From: Hyphomonadaceae bacterium
GTDB taxonomy: Bacteria > Pseudomonadota > Alphaproteobacteria > Caulobacterales > Aquidulcibacteraceae
Reading direction: 5' to 3'
Length of the DNA stretch: 64,000 bases
NCBI GenBank assembly: GCA_019636095.1
Contig: JAHBYF010000002.1
Location: forward strand, 609,866 to 673,865
Numbering within the stretch: position 1 is the stretch's first letter; each line of letters starts with the position of its first letter. Both the position numbers and the translations under genes were made by a program. The notes beneath the pieces were generated by a model. It was given only the letters and a program-made list of their open reading frames with translations, was not told where the DNA came from and made no database searches. Below, one piece after another: positions 18,176 through 26,088 of this stretch.

Positions 18176-19648
18176 ATGCCGCCGATGTCGAACCAGCCTG
18201 CCCTTCCCTTAGCCCAAGCGGGCCAGCAGCCCGCGCCGCGCGTTGCGCCTCATAACCTTGAGGCCGAGCAAGCGCTGCTTGGCGCAATCCTGTTCGACAA
18301 CGAGACCATGAACCGGATCACCACGCTGCTGAAAGAGCAGCACTTCTACGATCCGGTGCACGGCCGCATCTTCGCGACCTGCCAAGACATGATCGCCGCC
18401 GGCCAACTCGCCGATGGCGTCACGCTGCGCGAGAAATTCTCAAAGGACGGCGGCATCAAGGAGATCGGTGGCGCACTCTATTTGATGAAGCTGCTCGAAA
18501 GCGCCGCACCGCTTTCCACGCATGCGGCCTCATACGCGGAACTCATCTACGACCTCGCCCTGCGTCGCGCGCTCATCCGGGTTGGGGGTGAGATCACAAA
18601 TCTTGCCGAGAATCTGCCCGAAGATAAGGACGCGAAGGACGTCATTGAGGAAGCTGAAAAAACGCTCTTCACCTTGGCCGAAGCGGGCACGACCAATCGC
18701 GGCTTTCAAGATTTCAAAACGGCGCTCACCGCGTCGATCAATGTCGCCACAGCCGCGAAGAACCGCGGCTCGGACGTTTCCGGCATCGCCTCGGGCTTCC
18801 GCGATCTGGATCACCTGCTCGGCGGCTTGCACGGTTCGGACCTCCTGATCCTCGCTGGGCGCCCGTCGATGGGAAAAACCGCGCTCGCGCTGAACATCGC
18901 AATGAACGTAGCGCGTGCGAAGCAGAAGGCGGTCGAAGCCGGAGATGCTGAGCACTATGGCGGCACGGTTGGCTTCTTTTCGCTCGAAATGTCCGGCGAG
19001 CAGTTGGCGACGCGTATTCTCTCCGATTTCGCCGAAATCGAGTCTCATAAGATCCGCCAGGGCAAGATCAGTACCGAGGAATACACCCGCCTCGCCGACA
19101 GCGCGATGATGCTGCAGACGCTGCCTCTGCACGTCGACGAAACCGGCGGCATCTCTATCGCGCACCTCCACAATCGCGCCCGGCGCCTGAAACGCTCGCC
19201 AGCCGGCCTCGACTTCATCGTTGTCGACTACCTTCAGCTCGTTACCGCCTCAGCCAAGGTGGATGGGCGCGTGCAGGAAGTCAGCCAGATTACGCAAGGT
19301 CTCAAGGCGCTGGCCAAGGATCTGAATGTGCCGGTCCTCGCGCTGTCGCAACTCTCGCGTCAGGTCGAAGCCCGCGACGACAAGCGTCCACAGCTTTCCG
19401 ATCTGCGTGAATCCGGCTCGATCGAACAGGACGCCGACATCGTCATGTTCGTCTTCCGCGAGGAATATTATCTCAGCCGGGCGGAACCCGAGCAAAACAC
19501 CGAAGAATGGATAAAATGGCGCGCAAAACTTGATGGCGTCGCCAACCGCGCCGAACTAATCATCGGCAAGAACCGCCACGGCCCTATCGAAACGGTGCAT
19601 CTCCATTTCAAAGGACAATTCACCCGCTTCTCCTCCCTCGCCGGCTGA
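18176..19648 (+). CDS. dnaB: Replicative DNA helicase DnaB
   Basis: 490 residues from ATG 18176 (ATG 18185 is an alternative). N-terminal DnaB domain (PHNLEAEQALLGAILFD), then the RecA-like C-terminal domain with Walker A GRPSMGKTAL (about 228-237), VDYLQLV as Walker B, and LSQLSRQVEARDDKRPQLSD. It unwinds DNA at the fork as a hexamer. Its stop lies inside the likely 5' end of alr, and the two genes are tightly linked. Confidence 0.97.
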   Translation: MPPMSNQPALPLAQAGQQPAPRVAPHNLEAEQALLGAILFDNETMNRITTLLKEQHFYDPVHGRIFATCQDMIAAGQLADGVTLREKFSKDGGIKEIGGALYLMKLLESAAPLSTHAASYAELIYDLALRRALIRVGGEITNLAENLPEDKDAKDVIEEAEKTLFTLAEAGTTNRGFQDFKTALTASINVATAAKNRGSDVSGIASGFRDLDHLLGGLHGSDLLILAGRPSMGKTALALNIAMNVARAKQKAVEAGDAEHYGGTVGFFSLEMSGEQLATRILSDFAEIESHKIRQGKISTEEYTRLADSAMMLQTLPLHVDETGGISIAHLHNRARRLKRSPAGLDFIVVDYLQLVTASAKVDGRVQEVSQITQGLKALAKDLNVPVLALSQLSRQVEARDDKRPQLSDLRESGSIEQDADIVMFVFREEYYLSRAEPEQNTEEWIKWRAKLDGVANRAELIIGKNRHGPIETVHLHFKGQFTRFSSLAG

Positions 19649-20702
19649 GCCGCCGCGGCTCGCGCGGCTCAAGGTCGATCACGCGGCCATTGTCGAGAAC
19701 TGGAATTTCTTCCGGAAGCTCGCACCGAGCGCCGCAGTCGCCGCTGTTGTCAAAGCAGATGGGTACGGACTAGGCGCTGTCGGTGCAGCGCGGGCGCTGG
19801 CGCAAGCCGGCGCACGCGTTTTCTTCACCGCGACATCGCAGGAAGCGGCCTATGTGCGGCGTGCGCTGGGCGAAGGCCCGCAAATCTTTGTGTTGAACGG
19901 CCCAACCAACGACATCGCCTTGCTGCAGGCCAACAAACTTACGCCGGTGCTGAATTCGTTGGCGCAGATCAAGGCTTGGGACGCATGTGGCCCGGCAGGG
20001 TTGCACATCGACACCGGCATGAACCGTTTGGGCGTTGGCCCAGAAGAATTGCCGCATGCGATGAGCGCCTTGAAGGACACCTCACTTGCACTGGTGATGA
20101 GTCATCTCGCCTGCAGCTCGGACACGAAACACGCCTTCAACGCCACCCAGCTACGCCGCTTCATCGATGCATCGATGCTCTTCCCGCGCGCGCCGCTTTC
20201 GCTCGCGGCCACCGCAGGCGCGCTGATTGGCGGCGACTATCATTTCGATCTCATCCGCCCCGGTGTTGGCCTATACGGTTCTGGCGCGCTCGACGCCGAC
20301 AATCCGAAGCTCTCCGCAGCCGCAACGATTGAAGCGCCGATCCTGCAGGTACGCGATTGCGAGGCGGGCGAGACCTTTGGCTACGGCGCAACATTCACCG
20401 CACCTCACAAGATGCGCGCCGCCACCGTCGCGCTTGGCTACGCCGACGGCTACTTGCGATCACTCTCAGGTCGCGGTTATGGCGTGCTGGGGGGCGCAAA
20501 GCGCCCAATTCTGGGGCGCGTATCGATGGACCTTATCATTATTGACGTGACCGGCTGCGCTGAGGCCCAACCTGGCGCGATGGTCGAATTCCTTGGCCCC
20601 AACGCACCGCTCGACGACATCGCGGCGCTCGCGGGCACCGCATCGTACGAAATCCTCACCACCTTCGCGGGCACGGTGCGCAAGACAGGAGCGCGCGCGT
20701 GA
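19605..20702 (+). CDS. alr: Alanine racemase; no canonical start codon visible
   Basis: The frame is open from 19560 to 20702. Homology begins about 19659 with LARLKVDHAAIVENW and the PLP-binding lysine (codon 19752-19754) in AVVKADGYGLG; the substrate tyrosine lies in FGYGATFTAP, followed by LGYADGYLRSLSGRGY and GRVSMDLIIIDVT. It makes D-alanine for peptidoglycan. There is no ATG, GTG or TTG in frame before the GTG at 19854, which would delete the catalytic lysine. The start given is an ATT and is only a guess; an ATC (19599), a frameshift from dnaB, or a sequence error are alternatives. The stop overlaps the mlaE GTG start. Confidence 0.88.
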   Translation: MSKDNSPASPPSPAEPPRLARLKVDHAAIVENWNFFRKLAPSAAVAAVVKADGYGLGAVGAARALAQAGARVFFTATSQEAAYVRRALGEGPQIFVLNGPTNDIALLQANKLTPVLNSLAQIKAWDACGPAGLHIDTGMNRLGVGPEELPHAMSALKDTSLALVMSHLACSSDTKHAFNATQLRRFIDASMLFPRAPLSLAATAGALIGGDYHFDLIRPGVGLYGSGALDADNPKLSAAATIEAPILQVRDCEAGETFGYGATFTAPHKMRAATVALGYADGYLRSLSGRGYGVLGGAKRPILGRVSMDLIIIDVTGCAEAQPGAMVEFLGPNAPLDDIAALAGTASYEILTTFAGTVRKTGARA

Positions 20703-21472
20703 TCAATCCGTTCGCCCCAATCGGCCGCGGGTTTCTCGGCATGCTCGCAGAGATTGGCCGCTTCTCTGCTTTCGTGGGCCGCGCTGTAGCCGCTGCGGTG
20801 TCGCCGCCAATCTTCTTTGGCCAATTTCTGCGTCAATGCATGCAGATTGGCTACTTTTCACTGCCAGTCGTCGGTGTCACCGCCGTGTTCATCGGCGCAG
20901 CGCTCGCGCTCAATATCTATGTCGGCGGCGCGCGCTTCAATGCTGAGCAATTCGTACCGAACATCGTTGTGCTTGGGATCACGCGTGAGCTTGGACCCGT
21001 GCTTGCGGGTTTGATGCTTGCGGGCCGCGTCAGCGCCGGCATTGCTGCTGAAATTGGCACCATGCGGGTGACAGAACAGATCGATGCGATGACGACGCTT
21101 TCGACCGACCCGTTCAAATATCTGATTGCGCCGCGCGTGTTGGCGGCGACATTGACGCTGCCGATCCTAGTCGTGGTCGCAGACATTATCGGCGTCATGG
21201 GCGGTTATCTCGTCTCCACCAGCAGCCTCGGCTTCAGTGGCGCGGCGTATCTGCGCAACACGTTCAACTTCATGGAGCCGCAAGACGTTGGTCTCGGCCT
21301 CGTGAAGGCCGCCGTGTTCGGCTTCATCATCGCCAGCGTGGGCGCCTATCAGGGCTATCGGTCCAACGGCGGCGCGCTTGGCGTTGGCCGCGCCACCACC
21401 AATGCCGTGGTCGTTGCGATCGTGCTGATCCTGGCGGTCAACTACCTCATCACAGCCTTCTTCGTGGAGTAG
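20699..21472 (+). CDS. mlaE: MlaE family ABC transporter permease
   Basis: 257 residues starting with GTG that overlaps the alr stop (GTGA). About five or six membrane segments; the family core GITRELGPVLAGLMLAGRV and AAEIGTMRVTEQIDAM is the MlaE signature. It forms the permease of a phospholipid transport system linking the inner and outer membranes. The ATPase gene mlaF follows three bases later; no mlaD substrate-binding gene is visible in the window. Confidence 0.92.
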   Translation: MINPFAPIGRGFLGMLAEIGRFSAFVGRAVAAAVSPPIFFGQFLRQCMQIGYFSLPVVGVTAVFIGAALALNIYVGGARFNAEQFVPNIVVLGITRELGPVLAGLMLAGRVSAGIAAEIGTMRVTEQIDAMTTLSTDPFKYLIAPRVLAATLTLPILVVVADIIGVMGGYLVSTSSLGFSGAAYLRNTFNFMEPQDVGLGLVKAAVFGFIIASVGAYQGYRSNGGALGVGRATTNAVVVAIVLILAVNYLITAFFVE

Positions 21473-21475
21473 AGC

Positions 21476-22237
21476 ATGACCGCGAAACTCCAGCTGGTCG
21501 GCATCAAGAAAAAGCTCCGCGGACGCCAAGTGCTAGACGGCGTGGATATCGATGTGGGCGAGCGCCGGTCCCTCGTCATCATTGGCGGTTCGGGCCAGGG
21601 CAAATCGGTGACGCTGAAGTGCGCGCTCGGGCTGATGAAGCCTGATGCCGGCCAGGTGCTGGTCGATGGCGCTGATGTCACCAAGATGCCCGAAGAAATC
21701 CGGGCGCGGGTGATGCGCAAGTTCGGCATGCTGTTTCAGGGCGGGGCCCTCTTCGACTCGCTCAGCGTTTGGGAAAACATCGCCTTCCGGCTCATCAACG
21801 CCGACAAGGTCGGCCGCGGCGAAGCACGCGAGCGCGCGATTGAGGCGATGCGCAAGGTGCGCCTCGCCCCCGAGTTCGCCGACGTCCGTCCGATCGAGCT
21901 TTCCGGCGGCATGCAGAAGCGCGCCGGTCTCGCCCGCGCTATCATAGCCAAGCCGGACATCCTCTTCTTCGACGAGCCGACGACAGGCCTCGATCCAATC
22001 ACGGCCGATGCAATCAACGATCTCATCGTTGAGATGGTGAAGGACCTCGGCTGTGCCGCCGTCTCGATCACACACGACATGCCAAGCGCACGGAAAATCG
22101 CCGACGAGATCGCGATGCTGCACGATGGCAAGATCGTATGGCGCGGCCCGACCGCCGATCTCGATCACAGCGGCAACGCTATGGTTGAACAGTTTGTCGC
22201 CGGTCGTGCGGATGGGCCGATTCAGGCAGTCGTCTAG
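21476..22237 (+). CDS. mlaF: MlaF-type ABC transporter ATP-binding protein
   Basis: 253 residues. Walker A is GGSGQGKSVTLK, the signature is LSGGMQKRAGLARAI, Walker B is ILFFDEPTTGLDP, and the switch is THDMPSA. GMLFQGGALFDSLSVWENI is typical of MlaF. It energises the MlaE permease encoded just upstream. Its end overlaps by four bases the end of the convergent small gene. Confidence 0.92.
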   Translation: MTAKLQLVGIKKKLRGRQVLDGVDIDVGERRSLVIIGGSGQGKSVTLKCALGLMKPDAGQVLVDGADVTKMPEEIRARVMRKFGMLFQGGALFDSLSVWENIAFRLINADKVGRGEARERAIEAMRKVRLAPEFADVRPIELSGGMQKRAGLARAIIAKPDILFFDEPTTGLDPITADAINDLIVEMVKDLGCAAVSITHDMPSARKIADEIAMLHDGKIVWRGPTADLDHSGNAMVEQFVAGRADGPIQAVV

Positions 22238-22515
22238 ACGTTAAAATCGTACTTCTCTCTCAAGAACTCCTTCACTTCCTGCGTCGGCTCTTCGCCATAG
22301 CAGGAGGCAATGACCTTGCCATACTTTTCAAGATCGACGGTGCCATCGCCCTCGATAGCGCGAAGGAAGAGACGTTCCTTCGAGGCCTGGACATAAACGA
22401 AATAGTACGCCCAACGTCCCGTCGTGTCCTTCGCCTTCAACTTGTGAATGAGGTGACCGCTGCGTGCGATCTCCCTGTCCATAAACGAGCGCTTCGGTTT
22501 ATCAGTCGTGCTCAT
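22234..22515 (-). CDS. Small hypothetical protein, 93 residues
   Basis: The start is placed at ATG 22515 (MSTTDKPKRSFMDREIARSG); the frame is open to 22659 but that part lies inside the VOC gene. The protein is charged and soluble, with WAYYFVYVQASKERLFLRAI and a C-terminal helix EEPTQEVKEFLREKYDF. No family was recognised. It overlaps the end of the VOC gene by 14 bases, so it is probably the last gene of the Nudix-GPx-VOC unit. Confidence 0.65.
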   Translation of the reverse strand: MSTTDKPKRSFMDREIARSGHLIHKLKAKDTTGRWAYYFVYVQASKERLFLRAIEGDGTVDLEKYGKVIASCYGEEPTQEVKEFLREKYDFNV

Positions 22516-22930
22516 CGTGCGTTTCACCCGTGCCCGCGCTAACGCGAAACATGTGGCCGTCTGGATGACGGAGATGAAATTCGCGGACGCCCCAAGGCTC
22601 GTCGGTTGGCGGATAGGTGACCGTGTAGCCGAGCGAGAGCGCTGTAGCGTGCAGCGCATCTACCTCGGTCGGTGACTTCATCCACCAACTCATCCAAACG
22701 CCGTCGGTTTCATCATTACCGGGAAATTTCGGCATGATTGTGCCACGCGACCCTTGCGCGCCGCGGCACAGGAAGATCTCGGCTTTTTCACTGCACACGG
22801 CGCCAAAACCCGGCGCCGGATCACCGTCAGGCCAAGTGAACCCGCGTTGCCAGCCCAACGCTTCAAACCATTTCTGACTGTCCAGAATGCTGGAGACGTT
22901 CAAAATCGGCGTGAGCTGCTGGACTGGCAT
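22502..22930 (-). CDS. VOC (glyoxalase/bleomycin resistance) family protein
   Basis: 142 residues. ILNVSSILDSQKWFEALGW at the N-terminus and VREFHLRHPDGHMFRVS at the C-terminus are the paired beta-alpha-beta-beta-beta signatures of the vicinal oxygen chelate fold. Metal ligands and substrate cannot be named. It lies seven bases after the glutathione peroxidase gene, suggesting a detoxification unit. Confidence 0.82.
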   Translation of the reverse strand: MPVQQLTPILNVSSILDSQKWFEALGWQRGFTWPDGDPAPGFGAVCSEKAEIFLCRGAQGSRGTIMPKFPGNDETDGVWMSWWMKSPTEVDALHATALSLGYTVTYPPTDEPWGVREFHLRHPDGHMFRVSAGTGETHDEHD

Positions 22931-22937
22931 GTGCGCC

Positions 22938-23417
22938 TCACAGTTTGCGTTGGATCACCTTGTCGAGCGCTTCCGGCTTCACGGTCGGCGCATAGCGACC
23001 GATGACCTTGCCGTCACGATCGATCAAGAACTTGGTGAAATTCCACTTGATGCCACGACCCAGGATGCCTCCACCCTTTTGGCGAGTGAGATAGTCATAC
23101 AACGGATGCGCTTTCGGCCCGTTCACGTCGATCTTGGCGAACATCGGGAACGTAACGTCGTAGGTGAGCGAGCAGAAATTCTTGATCTCGTTCGCGTCGC
23201 CCGGCTCCTGCTTGCCGAACTGATTGCATGGGAAGCCCAGCACCTCGACGCCTTGTGCGGCGTACTTACGGTGCAATTCCTCCAGGCCCTTGTACTGATA
23301 GGTGAAACCGCATTGGCTTGCCGTATTCACAATCAGCAATAGCTTGCCGCGAAACTCCGAAAGCGAGCGCTCAGCGCCATCAATGTCGCGCGCCGTGAAA
23401 TCATAAATCGAAGCCAT
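22938..23417 (-). CDS. Glutathione peroxidase family protein
   Basis: 159 residues. The peroxidatic residue is Cys36 in VNTASQCGFTYQYKGLE, a cysteine rather than selenocysteine; Gln is in FPCNQFGKQEPG and Trp/Asn in KWNFTKFLIDRDG. It reduces hydroperoxides, in bacteria often using thioredoxin rather than glutathione. The start base is shared with the stop of the Nudix gene (TAATG). Confidence 0.93.
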   Translation of the reverse strand: MASIYDFTARDIDGAERSLSEFRGKLLLIVNTASQCGFTYQYKGLEELHRKYAAQGVEVLGFPCNQFGKQEPGDANEIKNFCSLTYDVTFPMFAKIDVNGPKAHPLYDYLTRQKGGGILGRGIKWNFTKFLIDRDGKVIGRYAPTVKPEALDKVIQRKL

Positions 23418-23869
23418 TACGTCCCCATGAGTTTGCGCGCATCGGCGATAATCTGCGCGTGGTCGAAGCCATAGCTCAACGCGCGCCAGTCCGCCATGAA
23501 CGCCGCCGCCGCAGCATCGTCGCCAGCCCGCGGAATAGCGCCTTCGGCGGCCACCAAAAACGCCACACTGACGGTGTGACCACGCGGATCGCGGTTTGGT
23601 TCGGAATACACACCTATGAGCCGAAGGATACGGCCATCGATGCCAGTCTCTTCCTTCAGTTCCCGCAGCGCCGCCGCTTCCACCGTTTCGCCGATCTCCG
23701 CAAACCCGCCGGGCAAGGCATATTGATCTTTGAAGGGCTCACTTGCGCGGCGGATCAGCAGCAAGCGATCATTGCTATCGAACAGGACGCAATCGACCGT
23801 CAGCGCAGGCGATTTCGGCTTTATAGGCAAAGCGGGGCCGCCATAACGTTGCGCAGTGTCATGCGACAT
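23417..23869 (-). CDS. Nudix hydrolase
   Basis: 150 residues. The Nudix box runs from about residue 54, GGFAEIGET, through ALRELKEETGI. The N-terminus ALTVDCVLFDSNDRLLLIRR is the usual first strand of ADP-ribose-type Nudix enzymes. Substrate unknown. First gene of the minus-strand group leading to GPx and VOC; divergent from radA across 54 bases. Confidence 0.9.
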   Translation of the reverse strand: MSHDTAQRYGGPALPIKPKSPALTVDCVLFDSNDRLLLIRRASEPFKDQYALPGGFAEIGETVEAAALRELKEETGIDGRILRLIGVYSEPNRDPRGHTVSVAFLVAAEGAIPRAGDDAAAAAFMADWRALSYGFDHAQIIADARKLMGT

Positions 23870-23923
23870 GCGTTAGCAGAGACGACGCGCTAGGCTCAAC
23901 GCAGGATTCGTTTGAAGGTCAGA

Positions 23924-25306
23924 ATGGCCAAGCCAGATCACGTTTACACCTGCCAGGCCTGCGGCGCGATTTGGCCCAAATGGACTGGCAAATGCGACGC
24001 CTGCGGCGAATGGAACACCTTGGTGGAGGAAGCCGCGCGGCCCGTCGTGCCCGGCGCGCTCGCCGCACCCGTAGGCGGCGGCAAGAAGAGCAAAGCGGTG
24101 AGCTTTGTCGATCTCGCCGGCGTCGCCGATCCGCCACCACGGATTGCGAGCGGTATTTCGGAGTTCGACCGCGTATGCGGCGGCGGCTTGGTCCCAGCAT
24201 CAGCGATTTTGATCGGTGGCGACCCTGGCGTCGGGAAATCGACGTTGCTTTTGCAGGCGGCGGCCTCGCTCGCACGCGCCGGCGCTTCGGTAGCTTATGT
24301 CACCGGCGAAGAAGCGGAAGCACAGGTGCAAGAGCGCGCGCGGCGCCTGCAAGCCGCTGATGCAAGCGTCAGCCTCGCCGCTGAAACCGATCTGCGAAAG
24401 ATCCTCGAAGGCTTGAGGGCGCTGAAGCCCGACGTGGTCGTCGTGGACTCGATCCAGACGCTCTACGCCGACGGCATTGAGGCCGCGCCAGGCACCGTTG
24501 CGCAGGTACGCGCCTGTGCGCACGAGCTGGTGCGCTTCGCCAAGAAAAGCGGCGCGGTGCTGATCCTTGTTGGGCACGTCACCAAAGACGGACAGATCGC
24601 GGGCCCGCGCGTGGTGGAGCACCTTGTCGACGCGGTGATCTATTTCGAAGGCGAGCGCGGCTTGCCGTTCCGCATCCTGCGCGCGGTAAAGAACCGCTTC
24701 GGACCGACAGATGAGATCGGCGTGTTCGAGATGGTCGAACAAGGATTGGTCGAAACACCAAATCCCTCGGCGCTGTTTCTTGGCGACGCAAGTGAGCGGC
24801 CCTCCGGCGCCGCCGTATTTGCCGGTGTCGAGGGCTCACGGCCTGTGCTCGTGGAAATCCAAGCGCTCGCGGCGCCGACAGCGTACGGCACGCCGCGCCG
24901 CGCCGTCGTTGGATGGGATTCCGCGCGGCTGGCGATGATCCTTGCCGTACTCGAGACGCGCTGCGGCCTCTCGTTCTCCGGTCGAGACGTTTATCTCTCG
25001 GTCGCTGGCGGGTTGCGGATCACAGAGCCAGCGGCAGATCTGGCCGTGGCGGCGGCTCTTATCTCGGCGCTGGCCGACAAAGCGCTGCCAAAGCACTGCG
25101 TCGTGTTCGGAGAAGTGGCGCTCTCAGGCGAGGTGCGGCCTGCGGGCCGCAGCGATCTGCGCTTGAAGGAGGCCGCGAAGCTTGGCTTCACCAGCGCGTT
25201 CGCGCCGCCGCAAAAGAAAAGTAGCTCAAGCGGCGGCGTGAAGCTGAAACAGATTGGCCACATCGCCGACCTGGCGGCGGCGATCGGCGTCGGCCCCCTG
25301 GATTAA
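23924..25306 (+). CDS. radA: DNA repair protein RadA
   Basis: 460 residues from the ATG at 23924, with GAAGG six bases upstream; a TTG at 23912 is in frame but unlikely. The zinc finger has Cys10, Cys13, Cys24 and Cys27 (TCQACGAIW, CDACGEW). Then come the RecA-like Walker A GGDPGVGKST, the RadA-specific KNRFGPTDEIG and the C-terminal Lon-like domain. It is a branch-migration helicase in recombination. Upstream of cvpA-purF as in many alphaproteobacteria. Confidence 0.96.
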   Translation: MAKPDHVYTCQACGAIWPKWTGKCDACGEWNTLVEEAARPVVPGALAAPVGGGKKSKAVSFVDLAGVADPPPRIASGISEFDRVCGGGLVPASAILIGGDPGVGKSTLLLQAAASLARAGASVAYVTGEEAEAQVQERARRLQAADASVSLAAETDLRKILEGLRALKPDVVVVDSIQTLYADGIEAAPGTVAQVRACAHELVRFAKKSGAVLILVGHVTKDGQIAGPRVVEHLVDAVIYFEGERGLPFRILRAVKNRFGPTDEIGVFEMVEQGLVETPNPSALFLGDASERPSGAAVFAGVEGSRPVLVEIQALAAPTAYGTPRRAVVGWDSARLAMILAVLETRCGLSFSGRDVYLSVAGGLRITEPAADLAVAAALISALADKALPKHCVVFGEVALSGEVRPAGRSDLRLKEAAKLGFTSAFAPPQKKSSSSGGVKLKQIGHIADLAAAIGVGPLD

Positions 25307-25470
25307 TTACCACACGCGTCTATTGCAGCTGCGAAACGCTCACAGTTGAAGCAGACGGCAGAACCGTGCGGCTGCGCCCTTACCGCGCGTGGCGCCTTCC
25401 CAAGCCGTGGGGAGCCGTCTAATCCAATGTCGAGGGACGCGCCCAGAAGCGGGCAGCATGGGAGTGGGCG

Positions 25471-26082
25471 ATGGATTTTGGCCTGACCTGGTTCGATTTC
25501 GCCGCCTTCGCAATCGTTGGCCTGTCAGCCGTTATGGCGTTTGCGCGCGGTCTCATCCGCGAAGTCTTCTCGATCATCGCGTTTATCGCCGGTCTCCTCG
25601 GCGCGCTCGTCGGCTTTTTCATGGGCATCACCCGCCCGGTGGTGGAGAGCTTTACCCCGCTCAGCGGCTTTATCGCCGACTTGGCGGGTGGCCTGTTCAT
25701 CTTCTTGGTGATCTTCATCGTGATCACGGTGGTGACCTCCTCGGTCGCCAAGCAATTCCATCAGTCCACGGAGATTGGCAGCTTCGACCGTGCGGCTGGT
25801 TTGGCCTTCGGCGTCCTGCGCGGGATCGTGTTTGTGGCCGTGTTTTTCGTGCTCCCGATCCGAATTCTGATGCCAGAGGACCAGAATCGGGAACCCAGCC
25901 TCTATCATGACGGGGTAGTAGGAGCGCGCACGTATCCTATCTATTCGGGTGTGGCTTCGGCGCTCATGGTGCTGTTGCCGAAGGCCCGTGATCGGGCGCG
26001 TGATATAATCGACCGTCACGAGGGCGAGTCGGCGCCGATTCCGCCCGACGAACCCGCGACAACCCAGGCCACGCCTCCCTGA
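25471..26082 (+). CDS. cvpA: CvpA family membrane protein
   Basis: 203 residues from the ATG at 25471, with GGAG about eight bases upstream. Four membrane segments: about 5-25, 28-50, 65-90 and 105-128. FDFAAFAIVGLSAVMAFARG is the typical CvpA opening. The tail is polar and Pro-rich. CvpA is linked to colicin V production and envelope stress tolerance; its biochemical role is unclear. It lies seven bases before purF, the classical pair. Confidence 0.9.
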   Translation: MDFGLTWFDFAAFAIVGLSAVMAFARGLIREVFSIIAFIAGLLGALVGFFMGITRPVVESFTPLSGFIADLAGGLFIFLVIFIVITVVTSSVAKQFHQSTEIGSFDRAAGLAFGVLRGIVFVAVFFVLPIRILMPEDQNREPSLYHDGVVGARTYPIYSGVASALMVLLPKARDRARDIIDRHEGESAPIPPDEPATTQATPP

Positions 26083-26088
26083 GGACCC

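Noticed and set aside
19854..20702. GTG 19854 as the true alr start
   Set aside because: It would remove the PLP-binding lysine and first strands of the barrel, leaving an inactive fragment, although the upstream frame is fully conserved.
23912..23926. TTG at 23912 as the radA start
   Set aside because: The ATG at 23924 has a well-spaced GAAGG and places the zinc finger at the usual distance from the N-terminus.
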